Assembly: GCA_024305405.1 (NCBI GenBank)
Contig: JAKNDB010000109.1
Coordinates: forward strand, 6,448,001-6,512,000
Length of the DNA: 64,000 nucleotides
Source: Dirofilaria immitis
Taxonomy: Eukaryota; Nematoda; Chromadorea; Rhabditida; Onchocercidae
Direction: 5' to 3'
Position numbers and translations under genes: made by a program. This document shows, piece after piece, positions 15,564-28,621 of the stretch. Numbering within the stretch: position 1 is the stretch's first letter; every line of letters begins with the position of its first letter. The notes beneath the pieces are model-generated. The model was not told the DNA's origin. It made no database searches and was given only the letters and a program-made list of their open reading frames with translations.

Positions 15564-17463
15564 TAAAACTTATTGACGGAAATCGTTTTAGTAAATGGCT
15601 AAAATTATTGAGAACAATCGACTGGATTCTCAAGTTCATTAAATTGTCAACGAAAAAAACTAATATTGCTACAGCCGATTTCAACTGAGAAAATCGATTC
15701 ACAAGAGACGATTACAAATGATCAAAATGGATATTAATCAAAACCATCGGAAGATTTGACTTACAAAGAAATAAATAGATTACAGTGAAGAAAAAAAATT
15801 GTGGAGATCAAGTAGCAAACATCCCTATTTCCTATGGCATAATTGAATAACAGAACATATCATACAAAACCTGAAGAATTATACCACGCTGGAGCTATCC
15901 ATAAGCTATCAGAGATGAGGATAAGAAAACCAAAATCAAATGAATTATCAATAAATGCATGGTATGTAAAAGATAGACTTCCAGCCCATTCAAATTACCT
16001 ATTATGGCTAGCCTTCCGCAAACCAGAGTTAAACGCTGTAGATCTTTCGCTCAAGTTGGATTAGATTTCTGGGCCCTCTTCTAATTAAAGGCGATACTAG
16101 CTAACGAAAAGATGGGTTGCATTAATCACATGTTTCATCACAAGAGCAGTGCACTTAGAACTACTGGAAAGTTTATCTGCAAAAAATTTTCTGTGTGTTT
16201 TAAGAAGGTTAATTGCTCGATGTGAACATCCAGAAGTGATACTAAGAGATAATGAAACTCAATTTCACCTGATTTTCAAAACTATCATAGAGAAAAATAT
16301 AGAATCGAACGACTATATGGCAGCAAAGGGAATAATGATCTGGAAAAATACAACGCCGACAGTTTCGTAGAGTGGAGGAATGAAAAGAGCAATGAGAAGA
16401 GCTGTTAAAAGAGAGAATAAATAACTTTAATGGAAGGAGTAGAAAGAATACTCAATTACCGACCACTGACTTATGTTAGACTTTCGACATTGTGATCCAC
16501 CCAATTGATTTCCTCTCTCTTCATTCTCTAACTTTAACAACCTATATGAATTATGATCATGATGAATTCATTCTTCATAAACTAAGCACTACAGAAAATT
16601 TATTAAATATTGGATTAATACACTAAACAGTTTAGATCATTGTGGAAAATAATGAAAAATGACTAGCTAAAAGTGGTGATGTATGGAAATTAAGGAAATC
16701 AAAAAAGGTAAAGATGGAGAATAAGGAATACATTGATAGAAGTGCCAAATAGAAACATCATTAACAGACCAATAAAGTATTGTATCCTCTAGAAACAAAT
16801 AAGCAATAAGAACAGGAAATCCGATCAACCGAACTAAAGTAATCAGATGAACTCATTGGAACTCATTGCTTCAAGAACAAAAGAAGTGCATTAAAAAGAC
16901 GAATTCAAATAGAAAACTCAAGCAAATCGTATTCAATAATGAACAGTTTATTTTTGGTAGCTGTGATTTTTCGTAATATCAGTCGAGAGAGTAGAAAAAC
17001 AGTGTTAATGGATATTTGTATTCCATTCAATTATGAAGAAAGTGGAACTTCGAAGAGTTCTCAGAAACCAATTTATTTTCTGCCGAAGTCACAGTATATA
17101 GGAGGATACATGTATGAATTCCCGCAATAAAAATGCAGCACATCACGATAGCAGTGTCTACTAAAGCCTTTCTTAAATTATCGTTATCTGCAGTATCTAA
17201 TCAAATAGCTATATCACCCATCTCTTTATATGTCTGTAAAGGTTTAAAGAATCGAAGAAAAATAACCGATAATAACTTAAAGCAAATCTCTTCCAATAAA
17301 TATATGGCGAATAATGAAGTTCAATATTCATTTGGTTGTTTGAAAGAATCAACTTCAAATTTCATATTAATGGAGAGAGAAATTTATCTATGCGATGGAA
17401 AAGGATTAGTATCGAATCTTGATAATACTGATCACTGTAAATCAAAGTGGGAAATGTGTAACT
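15564..17463 (+). mobile_element. Decayed BEL/Pao-type LTR retrotransposon, pol (integrase) remnant
   Basis: Fragments in shifting frames keep the order of the BEL/Pao pol C-terminal part. Just after 15564 there is a block with FSKWLKLLRTIDWILKF; at 15843-15950 the pre-integrase block EELYHAGAIHKLSEMR; near 16060-16280 integrase blocks VHLELLESLSAKNFL and VILRDNETQFH; near 16460 NYRPLTYV. Stops and frame changes separate them, so no intact protein remains. Two downstream frames (16939-17130, 17133-17465) may be the end of pol or a further gene of the element but are not recognisable. No LTRs were identified. The 5' half (gag, protease, reverse transcriptase) is absent at the junction with the inverted-repeat element. 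Confidence 0.72.
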
Positions 17464-20400
17464 AGTACAAGCACTGTTCTCTGGAAAGAAGTACAAATTA
17501 TTGCTTATATAGAAAAACTGGAATGATGCTCACATATATAAGAAGCATGTGACCATAGATGAGCTGCAAACTTTCATTATTTTCAACCATGGAAATGAAA
17601 CTACGGCGACGACTAATTGTGAATTTATCCTTATTCAACGAGTGGTAATATTGTAATCAATGTGGAAAATTTAAGAAATATTCCCAATGGAATCGAAGAC
17701 TAAAATCTTTTGGAAGAAATTAGTCAACAAGGAGCAGAATTAATGAAGCGAAAAGAAATCTTGATTATTTTTCCTGAAATATTTGATCTTCTTTAGTCGG
17801 GAATGTCAGAATAAACGAAATATTTTATATTTTATATGACTCATCATCTAATATAAACGAATGTTACGACATCTAATGTAATAAATCATTTACCTAATTT
17901 TCGCCTTTGTTTCTTATTACCAAGATTATTTTCGACAGTAAAATGCCGTAAGCTAATTCACATATAAATATTTTCGATATTTATAACAAGGCCTATTGCA
18001 ATGTTTAAAATATTTTCCCATTAGATAGCCATGCTTATACAACGAAGAGAATGTTTTTTAAACATCTTCATTATGAAGGAATTTGTTATTCGTTCGAGAT
18101 ATTGCTTTCGTTATCATTGTTCTTCATGAGCGATTTTCCAGCGATATTTCAATTACTGATGTTACTTCAATTATATTAACAATATATTTATATTGTATTG
18201 TGTATTAGTAGATGCCAACTTATTTCCACTCCCCATAAGTGAAAGAGAGAAAATTTTCTCGATATTTTCAGTATTCCACAGAATTAAAAAGTGACCAACA
18301 TCTCCTCAAAGCATAAAGAATTTTAAAACTTCTTATTGTTTCCATAATTAATAAAGTTCATCCTGCTTCGATATCATCATCAAATAGAGTAACTTTTCCT
18401 ACTTACCTATGACTTCAATTTCTTTTCGCTGTTCTTGATATATTACAGTTCCCACCTGGATCGCCAACTATTCTTGTTTTAGCTTCACATGAACATCGCA
18501 TATTAATTGAATTTTGGCTATCTTCAGCACTCTTTTTCTTATTTCCATCAATCTCTTTTACTATTCCGATTTCACATCAAGTGTCGTAATATGAGAGTGT
18601 CAAAGATTATAACATCGCAAAGCATTACAGCATTACGTTGCCTATCAACTAAAAGCAAAGTAAAGGGATGTTCCTCGACTCAATGAGTTTTAGCGAGCGA
18701 TGATCAGACATGATCACGAAGATGATTAGATGACCGGATAATTCCTCAAGTTAAGGATGTTTGCATTTTCTGCTACTCTTCAGTTTTCGCATCTTCCACA
18801 ACGTTTATAACGAGTTGAATTGACGATAGATGGATTGTGGAAATGAACACCCTCGCACTCATCCGATCTACACAAAAGTCGAAAAATCGATCTTCAGTGT
18901 ATGTCACAGTGTTAGAATGCTGGCTCCTCGCGCAAAAAGGTGCTCTCAGCAGAATGAATCGTCGTGTAATGTTGTGTAGTGTGGTGTGTTGGTAGTGGTT
19001 GCCATCTAGCGTATGTCTGCCAGATTCAGTGGAGAATTAACTGTGATGTCTATCTTGTTTTACCTGACGTATTATTGGCGATGTGGTGATTATATAGGTT
19101 TGCTTTTCTTTTCAAGATATCAAACGAGCATTTGTTAGGAAAGGTTCACTTGTTCTGATCGATTCTTTACTTTTTAGGTTTTTGTCCTTCTGCAGCACCT
19201 ATATAGGATTAGTCTAACAAAAGAGATCACTCTGTAAAAAATGATGATCATAAAGCGCTCTCATTTATTTTAAACTTCCATGTAAATAAAGTCTGCCTTG
19301 CAGAGAAGCAATTATTTGATAAGCAAATTTTTGCTGAAATTTGTTCGATATGCAACTATATGCTTGCGTGAAACGATGCGCATCTAATACTCAACAGTAA
19401 CGAAGTTTTGCTTTTGGTGGTTTAGTAATTCTATTTTTTGCTTCCGTCCATTATACAAGCTTTGTTTGTTTTCTTTTTCTTTTTTTGTAAACCGCAGAAA
19501 CCTAATATTTTTTGGGTGAGATCAAGGGAGGTATTTTTCCAGACTTTTACGAATAAAAAGTAATGTGATGAACTCATTAGACAGGAACAAAAAGTATTTG
19601 TGATGAAGAATTTAAGGAATTGCATAAAAAATGTATATGCAGAGTGCTCTTATCTTGCTTTAAATCGTTGATAAGTGGTCTCAAATTTTTTCGAATTGGT
19701 TAAAAATCAGAATCGCATCATAACATTTTTACTTTTCATGGGAAGAACGATTTTGAAAGGATGCCTGTTTCTGAGAAGGTCGGAGACATGAATACTTTTC
19801 CGAAGAATGTGGTCTGGATGCTTGCAGGAATGAGATAATATATATGCAAGCTGTGAAAATTCTTTTTGTCTTTATCATCTCACATAACTTATGCATACTA
19901 TGCTGTGAATATCATAGAAAACATAGTGAGTAAGTGTTATTCTATAACGGATGAAAATGGATGCAATAGAGGAGTCAGTTTTGAGTTCCTCAAAATTTTT
20001 TTTATCTTACGCAAAGGTTTGAGTTGGTGATCTTTTCATTTTTCTTTATTAATAATAAATAATTTATTCATATATTTTCACTTTTGCAGTCTGCTTCCGT
20101 TTGTCTTTATTCATTTGATAAATGAAGTTTCAACATCACTTATGATGGTTTAAAAAATATTTTGTTTAATTCCTTTAACCTTCTTCCTTGCTTCATCTTT
20201 GATCTCTTTTTTCTTTTTGCTTTTATTGATCTTAAAAAAATGTTTGTGATGGATTCAGTGCAGCTGTATTTCCTCATTTGTATTCTGATATTTTATGTAA
20301 AATTGGGGACTTATTTTTCATGTTCGAGTGATTGTTATTTTCAAATTAAGGCGATTTACAAGTGTTATTTGACATTTCAAGGGGCATTTCGGCCTTTGTT

Positions 20401-20960
20401 TTTACCAGATTATATATATATATACATCATCCAATATTCAGGGTATTGTTAAGTATTCAATTAATTCAGTTTTATTTCAACTACTGGACATTTATAGCGG
20501 CGATTTCACTACTCATTGTCATGTGCTTGTTGGATTAGTTTCTGTTATTTTCAAATACTTAGAACTGTCAATTATGGCTCTGGTATAACTTTGATCGATT
20601 AATTTTCAGCAGTTGCTAAATCTATGATTTACATCGGATGAATTAAATTTGCAACAGTTCGAATTATACCACTATTCTTTTCAAGCTATTCAGTTAAAAT
20701 AAGGACTGCACATTTATAATTTCCTAAACGCATAAATTTATTCCCAAATTCAGTATTTCCTAAAGCATCCAGCAATTTCACGGATTTTATTTTTGATTAT
20801 AGTTCATAGATGAGACAACTGTGTAAAATTCCATAATTATTGAATTTCCAAGTGGTTTGCATGTGAAGTTTTTGCCTGTCTCAGAAAATTTCCGGAATCT
20901 GAAGAAATGACGAAGATATGGAAATGTTTTAGCGCTAGCTATTTTCAGAAGACATGATAA
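17464..20960. other. AT-rich region without recognised gene
   Basis: No conserved coding block, tRNA or repeat was recognised. The open frames (for example 19431-19625 minus, 20162-20452 plus) have biased hydrophobic or low-complexity translations typical of AT-rich noncoding DNA. Confidence 0.55.
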
Positions 20961-21599
20961 ATGTCGGAAAGTGAAGGGTCGGAAATATCTAACGTAGGTG
21001 TACATAGTGCTGGAGTTTCGGTATCCCGTGACACCGGTACCAAAGTCGATCTCATTCTCAGGTTCGCTTTTAATAACAGCATTGTTTGTATTGTTCAATT
21101 AGAAAATATGACAACTGTGATATCTTATACTCATTTTGTTCTCTGGTTGGATTTCGAATTTGTTTCGAGTCGATTTCAGAATGGTTTATGCGTGGGTATT
21201 AATTTTTTACTCAAATTTAAACCTTTATGTAATCATTGTAATGAAATTTTAAATCTTTATGTAACCTTTGTCGACCGCGGTTCGGACAACATATTTTTAA
21301 GGTGCTGAATCCTATTTCACATGCAGTGACATAGATCACTAGGATAGTCACGATCATAAAATGGAATTCTTACAATTCAAATAAAGGTATTTCATTTGTC
21401 CAGAATCGGTGGCTTGCGGAAGCGACGGAGTTTCTTTGCATCGCTTGTAAGCGCCTTTAAGAAACCATCTGATCCTTCGAAAATGTGTTCAAATGCTACA
21501 TTTACTATGTTCAATTTGACAACTTCTTCATTGCAATTTTCCATTGATGTACAAACTGAACCGCGAGAAAAATGGAAAAAGGCAATACGAACCGTGTAG
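20961..21599 (+). CDS. Two candidate exons of an unidentified protein (possible 5' exons of the FoxP gene)
   Basis: First candidate exon: ATG at 20961 (MSESEGSEISNVGVHSAGV...) to 21061, followed by a GT donor. A TTTTCAG lies 12 bases before the ATG, as expected of a spliced 5' end. Second candidate: after TTTGTCCAG a basic then neutral frame (GGLRKRRSFFASLVSAFKKP ... EPREKWKKAIRTV) open to a stop at 21599; it also contains an internal GTAAGC donor. The 21061 donor leaves two bases of a codon. That phase fits both the second candidate exon here and the FoxP exon at 33708. I do not recognise the protein family. Alternatives are a short independent gene, the start of FoxP across a 12.6-kb intron, or chance frames. 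Confidence 0.38.
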
Positions 21600-24500
21600 A
21601 TACTTACACATGCTTCATTCGAAAATTTCCGACAAATGTTAATCCGGATTCTGCGGAATTTGAGGTTCCTTTTATGCACCTTTATAACTGAGTAATATAT
21701 CCCTATCTGTTTTGATCCAGTTGGTTTAAAATGCCTTTCCTGGATTATTTGGTGCAAAAATTTGTAGGACGAGGGATTCAGTTAATATTGCTTCATTTCA
21801 AATTTTTTTCCTTGTGGTACTTCCGCTAAAATTTTTCTCATCAAAGCATTAAAAACTTGAGGTAGCTCATCATTCTTGTTAAATCATTTGAAGAGAAAAA
21901 GCTAAATAGAAGACTATTGTAATCATTTTCTTTAACGTTATGCTTAACTACATTTCGCAAAATTGAAATCACATGCCATTTTAAATTTAATTTCATTAAC
22001 TCTTATAGATTATGGAACCAGCGAGTGGGAACTGTTTTATTTTGTTGAGCCTAATAAAAATTGACAATCTGTCAACAAACTGGAAAGAATTCCAAGACAT
22101 CAATGGAACTATAGATGTATCTTCTCTTTGATCTTTTTTTTGATTTCCATATTGATTCATTACATAAATTTATTGCTTACTTTGATGATGGCGCGTGGCG
22201 AATCTGTATTAGAAATTAAATTATAGAGGAAGTTTATGCCGAATGATAAAGCTGGATGTGTAGCTATAAAAATTCAAATTTCGGTTTTCCTGATATTTTA
22301 CACATGCTCTCTGATCGCATTTTCTGGTATGCAGTTCTCGCACACTTTACATCACTGAGTGTAAATTATGCATCTGTGGGTTTTTATTTTTATGGTGTTT
22401 ACATAAATTTCATACGTTAAGGACTGGTTGTTTTCATGCATAAGTAGTGTGCTTCCCTATGATTTTAAATGATACTTGAAAATAAGTCAGAGTGTTCCTA
22501 GTCGAGTAAGTTCGACGTTAATAAGTTTTCTGTATCTCGCAAGTTATCTATTTTGGTTGTTAAAAACATCAAATTATTACCCATTCGTAAAATTAAGTAA
22601 ATATATCGTCAAACTTCAACGTTAACAATTCTTTGCATGGTCAAAAATTAACTTGCGGAACTCTATTCGGTTACGTTAAGTCCTTGTATTTCTTTAGCAA
22701 TAAAGTGTATAAATCGTTTTTAGTAAAGCAAGATTAATTATCCGAATTTTATGCAAATGAAAGCTAGTGATCGGAAGATCGAAATGTTGATGTGAAGGTG
22801 AAGCGGTAATTTGTTTGAGACTGTGAATTGAGGAGTGATGTTCAATGGTTAAAGAACTGACAAGTGGAAGTTGTTGGTAGGCGATTTGATGGAACCGTTT
22901 ATCCGGCACAATAAAAAAATAGGTACAATATCAATGGAAAACTGATTTTGTAAAGTAGCACAGTAAACAGTCATATATAGTGGGAAAAGGGATAAGGATT
23001 ACAGCCACAGCAGCAAAATGTCAGCGGATCGGTCGAGAAGGTCACTGTGAGGTTAATAGGTGTATCCTGGACGCCGGAGCCTCATATATAGATGGAGTTA
23101 CAATGCAAGGAAGATAATGCACATTATACATATAAATCAACACGTCAGAAAAGAAATGATTTGAATTAGTCGGCCAGAATATTGATTGAAATTTGTTTCA
23201 GATTTCGCAATTCATTTATCCACATAATTCAGGAATTGAAATGAAATAAACGATTTAGAACATACACCTACGGGAAACAGAATGTATTGAATCGATGCGT
23301 AAGTAGCTTCGCAAAAGTTAATCTGAAACGCTGAAACGCGACTGGCGAAAGCAAATGGATAATTCTTTTATTTAAGAACTAGAGAATTGTAGACGACAGT
23401 AAGAAAGCGGATAGCTGGACTGCCGTGCGAGGAAGTTTTTAATTATGAACCAGACCACTTAACATATAAAAAGAGATTTTAAGATGACAATTAAAGCAAT
23501 TGTGACGTTATGTAGTGCCGTTGAATGAAGTGAAAGAACACTTCAATATTTTCGTGATACAAATGGTGGGGAAACGTGACACCATGATTAAGAAAAGACG
23601 CTATCGCTAATTAGGGCATCATAGAGAGAGTTAATATATCGATCCAGTGCGTTCATAAAAGTCGTAATCTCCTAATTTAATGCGATGTTTGTGAATTTCA
23701 TGATAATTGGATAATATTTGCAGGAATGTTGATATACCATAAGGTATTACGTTACGGTGGTCATTTATGACTGTGCTATCTGATGTAGCTCTTTCTCAGT
23801 AACACCTACAGAGTTTTTCCAAATAAAAGAAAACTTTGCATGGATCGGCAAAGCGCAGTGGCTTAAATTGTCTCCTTCGCAACTAAACTATTCATTATAC
23901 TGAATCCAACGAGTAAGATATAATAACACGATCCCTCCTTGAACGTCTGCCTTCCGTTAATGCTACAGGAGTGTTTTGAGTTTTTACTTTTTATCTGATC
24001 ATATTTCGATGCAAGGTACCATATGCTTAACACTGAATTCACCATCCTTTAAGAATGTTTTCTTTCGCGATAGTCTAATGCTTGTATATGTATTATTATT
24101 GAATCTAGTTTATATATTTCGCTGAATATATCTGCACTGTACATTGAAATGAATGGCTTCCGAACAGCTGAGCAGACTTTACTAAAATAAATGTTGAAGA
24201 ACAGCTGAACATGAACATAATAAAGCAATAGCGAATAGAGGACACCAATATTACAAACTTGTTCGCAACAATCCAAAAGTATGACTTTCTTTCCATTACT
24301 TAATTCGCGCTTGAAAAAAGAAAGAACAAAATCGATCAAATATATGAAATTATTCCAGTCCACGGTTATGGCTTTTATCATTATGTCAGTAAATGCAGGT
24401 ACCTACATCATCACCATTAAATCTCGCAAACCTGCCTTCAGGATTCTAAAAAAACAAATACACCTGACTCACAATTGTCACAACAGATTTGGTACAACCG

Positions 24501-24681
24501 TCAACTCAGACAGCATAAGAGCGAACGAATTTAAATGTTTAAGTAATAAGAAATAATTACTAATGAATGGTCAGTCATTGTACTTATCTACGATAATTCG
24601 TGCTACTTTAACGATTCTGTTGGGAATTGTAACTAAGGACTTTCTCAATCCATCCACTGAATTTTCTTCATAGGATTATTC
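21600..24681. other. Region without recognised gene
   Basis: AT-rich DNA between the candidate exons and the second element copy. Short frames (22694-22909 minus, 24049-24381 minus, 24281-24556 plus) show no known motif or convincing splice context. Confidence 0.5.
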
Positions 24682-27600
24682 TTTCTTCTTTCTGAAGACT
24701 TTTTATATGGATTAATGTTGCATTAATGAGACCAATGTCTTTACAGCTTAATATTCTTGCATTAAAAGTGATATTTTTCTTGAATCAATAATGTTAGCAT
24801 ATGGCGAAATCAGCAAATGATTTCTAACCGCTTCTTGCTATTATTGCCATTATTTTAATCAACACAAAAAGGATCAGCCTGTTTTTATCTTTTGTTGTTT
24901 TTTACATATTACGGCCAAAGTTTTTGACACCTTTGCACTTTTTAGATTACAAATAGTTTCGAACTTTTCCAGTACATGAGATTGTTTCCTGCGAAACGGG
25001 TTTGATTTTTCCTATCCGCTGTTATCTTTATCACGCGTTTTATTTTCCAACATCACCTCGGTAAAATCAGTCTTCCCACAACGCACGATGTGATCGAGTA
25101 TCATTCGCTTTTTGACATTGCATATAGTTAAGCACTTTCAGATGATCAAGAATTTTGGATCATGCTTCATCGACTGCTTTTTTGACAGAGTGAACAGATC
25201 GCTTTTCTTACGAGCTGTCGTGAAAGGTTTATCTTGTGATGTTGAGGAATTGGAAACTTGAATGGAGATTTGTTATGTAACGAAGTTTTTATTATAATGG
25301 ATTTTATTCGTCATAACTACAATACATAAATTCGTCGAGGAATATCGACAATCGATAGCTTGAATTCCTCTTTAATTTTAAAAAAGTTATTTGAAACTTA
25401 TTGATGTTGGAGTTATAGAGTTGAATTGAGTGCGCGGTAACGCACAATGAGAGCAAAGTCATAGGATCAAAAGGAGATGTGTATGAATTGACCTTTCAAC
25501 CGATAACTTCCCTTTTGTATTCATAGTTTATAATGCCTTAATCAACGCCTTATGACCTGAAGGATAATAAGTCAAAATCTGAATAGTTACAATGCTTTAA
25601 ATAACACCCTTCACATAAAAATCGACGTTTAAAAGGATGATTTCGTGTTTGGAAAATGTGAATCAAAACAATTTAATACTACAAAATATTGCAAAATCAC
25701 TTGATTATACCGAAATACTTAATAGTTATTCCGACACGAGCAACCATATTGCACAATATATTGCGTAAATAGCCGATCAAAACTTTAGTCGATAAGTTAT
25801 CAGCAACCTAAATTGTACAGTTAATATTACTGCGTGTGAATAATGCGTTCATTGTTTTTGAATTCTGTTTTTTCTCCGATTACTGTACAGTTTAATTATT
25901 TACGTCAGCTTTTTGAAATCTCTTATAGAAGAGTTGACCCTGCTATTCGGGTACAATATATCATATGAAGACAGTGGAAAGAATCGCACATTGCTTTCTC
26001 TCACTGTACCCTGACCTTAAAGCAGCTAATACTTAATTTGTAGTTCGATTAAAATGTGTCCATTGCCTCCGTGATAATTGTGGACATAAAAGTCAATGTA
26101 TAAACAGAAGTTTTATTGAATAAGTTTTCCTTAGCAGATATATTGGAAACATTTTCTGCCTCGATAACTTCAGTAGATTAGAAAAATCGATCATTACGCA
26201 TTTTCAAAAGTAATCCTCATTCTAGAACATTTTCCGTTTTTCTTGTATTTCCTGAGCTTAGTGACTAGGATAGAAACTAGGATAGGATCTTTCTTGCTTT
26301 TATACAGTCATTAACTGATTCTGACTTCTTCATTTGTTCATCAGATTTTGAATAAACCGCAACCATAGTTTTTCTCAGTTTCTTGCAAATTCTATCAGTA
26401 TCACTGCTTTCGTGATAACTGCAAGCTTGTCTTGCTTGCAGTTCGCATTCTTCCTCTCGCTGATTCAGTCCTTTTTAGGTCAGTTGTCACTATCCTCCCT
26501 CAGCTAATCAGGACCGTGTTGCCAATTTTGTTTATTTTCTAACCCTAGAGATGACAAACCCGAACGCGCCGCAATTTCTGCAGAAATATTATGCGTTCGT
26601 ACGTATTGGAAGGTAGTTTTTGAACAATAAATTTCGACGAGGCAATTTTCTACAAAATGATCGTTTTTGTCCTTTTAATTTTCATCTCAAGATACATAGA
26701 AAATCTCACCAAAGGGACTTTATATATGAAATTGCTTGCTTATGAAATCTATTTCACTAACAGTTGCCGCAGTTAATAATTAATTCGAATCGCGGGGTTG
26801 TAAACAGTTTTAGAGGACAATTTTTTTGATGTTATTGATCAATTTCCCTCTTATTTATGTCTCCTTTTGTTCGGAATCTTTCAATACTTCATACTATTTG
26901 TATCTTCATTTCTATAATTTTTATAAACATAATTTTAATGTTAAAAAAATTCAGCATAAACCTCTACGGAATAGCAATGAACAGTAATGTATTATAAAAT
27001 TTCCCATTTTGTTTGAAAAAGCAAAATATGCTTTCATAAATATATATTTTATCTATTATATAGTTCCATTATAATTCAGAAGCATTCCTATTAAATTCTT
27101 TTCGTTTGCTAAAATTCCTTTTATATTCATTTATTTTCGTATATGAAGCAGCTATTTGATTTCCTATAAGTTTTCAATACTTCTGGTGAGGAATATATCA
27201 ACAAGTATATTGTTCACATAGCTTTTCCTGTAATCTAGAACTGAACCTCCATCAGTTATCTGATCATAGCTGCTGATTTTACTTAGAAGTGTCCTGCTGA
27301 GTTCATATTTTACTAAATTAGTTATATCAACTTTTTGTTCATGTCATTAACCGACAAGAATTTTCAACAGCCGCGTCTGTAAGGGAAGATCTTTCCGAAA
27401 TTTAATTTCTTTCGAATATAAGAAGAGAATTTTCTCCTATGTTGGGCTTAGATGATACTATAAACACAATATCGTGCCTATACAAAGGTTGAATCAAACG
27501 AGCAATACAAAAGAATACCAAACACGAACACAGAACAATTCAAAGAATATGAACAATGTCGTAACGCCTACTGATAGGTCGTGTTTTTCCTTGGGGTTTG

Positions 27601-28621
27601 TCATTCTTCCTTCGCAAAGCCACTGCTGCTTCTCGTGCCCTTGAATTTTAGCTCCCGTTGCCGTCGAATTGTCCCTCGAACCGTTGCTCTATTTGACAGT
27701 CGAGTCGTGGTGGATTTGTTCCTCCGAACTGCTGCTCCTATCCGATCTGACTGGTCGTCGAATCGTCGTTGTTGAAATTTACTTCAAATTTGGGTGAACT
27801 GCAATCGCTCCCTTATATATCCTTCGGCTTGTCGACCTTAGACGGATTGATCTCATTCTATTGACCGGTGAGTGATCGTGTGCTTTGATTGAGAACATTT
27901 TTATATCTCTTTTAGCTTACTGATCTCATGATTTTGCAGAGCTATTTACAGCAATGCCTTTTTTTTTAACATTTTTATCTAAATATAACTATCTAAATGG
28001 CTTTCGCCAACACCATCTATCAACTTTTGGAGCATTATTACCTCTTCTAAAAACCTCATTCAGATTCTTTCCGTTTCATGTATTAGCTCTAGCATCAAAT
28101 AAGATTTTTAGTTTGATAGCTTATTTTTTGCGAGAGCTTAACACCGATTAGGACGGATAGAAAATTATTTCTCTCCTTCCACTGCACTTCGACTTATCAA
28201 TAATATTCTCATCCAACTGAATTCCGAACGTTTGCACATATTGTTTGAGTAAATCTGGATTACTAATTTCTTTTTGCTTTTGCGAGGCTAGCTTTTACAG
28301 CATCGGCTATCCGCGATGTTTTCTAAGACTCAGAAAATGATCAATTTTTCTCTATTTCTGTTCGTGACTTCACAGTAATTGCTTCAATATAGCAGCAAAA
28401 TGAATGAATCGAATCTCACATGAATCGGACACAATATTCAGCAAATTTCACTAAAATAAGTGACAAAGAACAGCTGAAAATTAATTTAATAACATAACAA
28501 CGAACAAAATAGCGGCAATACCACACATCGTCTTTTCCCTCTTAGCCAAACGAACCAGCAATGGGTTAACGAAGCTTATCCCATATATCCAAAATTCTAT
28601 CTTTGTTATGTATATATATAT
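24682..28621 (+). mobile_element. Second, partial copy of the inverted-repeat element (interior plus 544 bases of the right arm)
   Basis: Collinear with 11275-15212. The match begins almost exactly at the inner edge of the left arm and stops inside a (TA)n run of the right arm, so this copy has no left arm and lacks the outer 352 bases of the right arm. It therefore cannot fold back. The differences I found from the first copy are run-length changes of one base (for example the T runs near 24701, 25871 and 28345, and the C run near 26846). It may lie in a FoxP intron if the 20.96-kb exon belongs to that gene. Confidence 0.9.
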
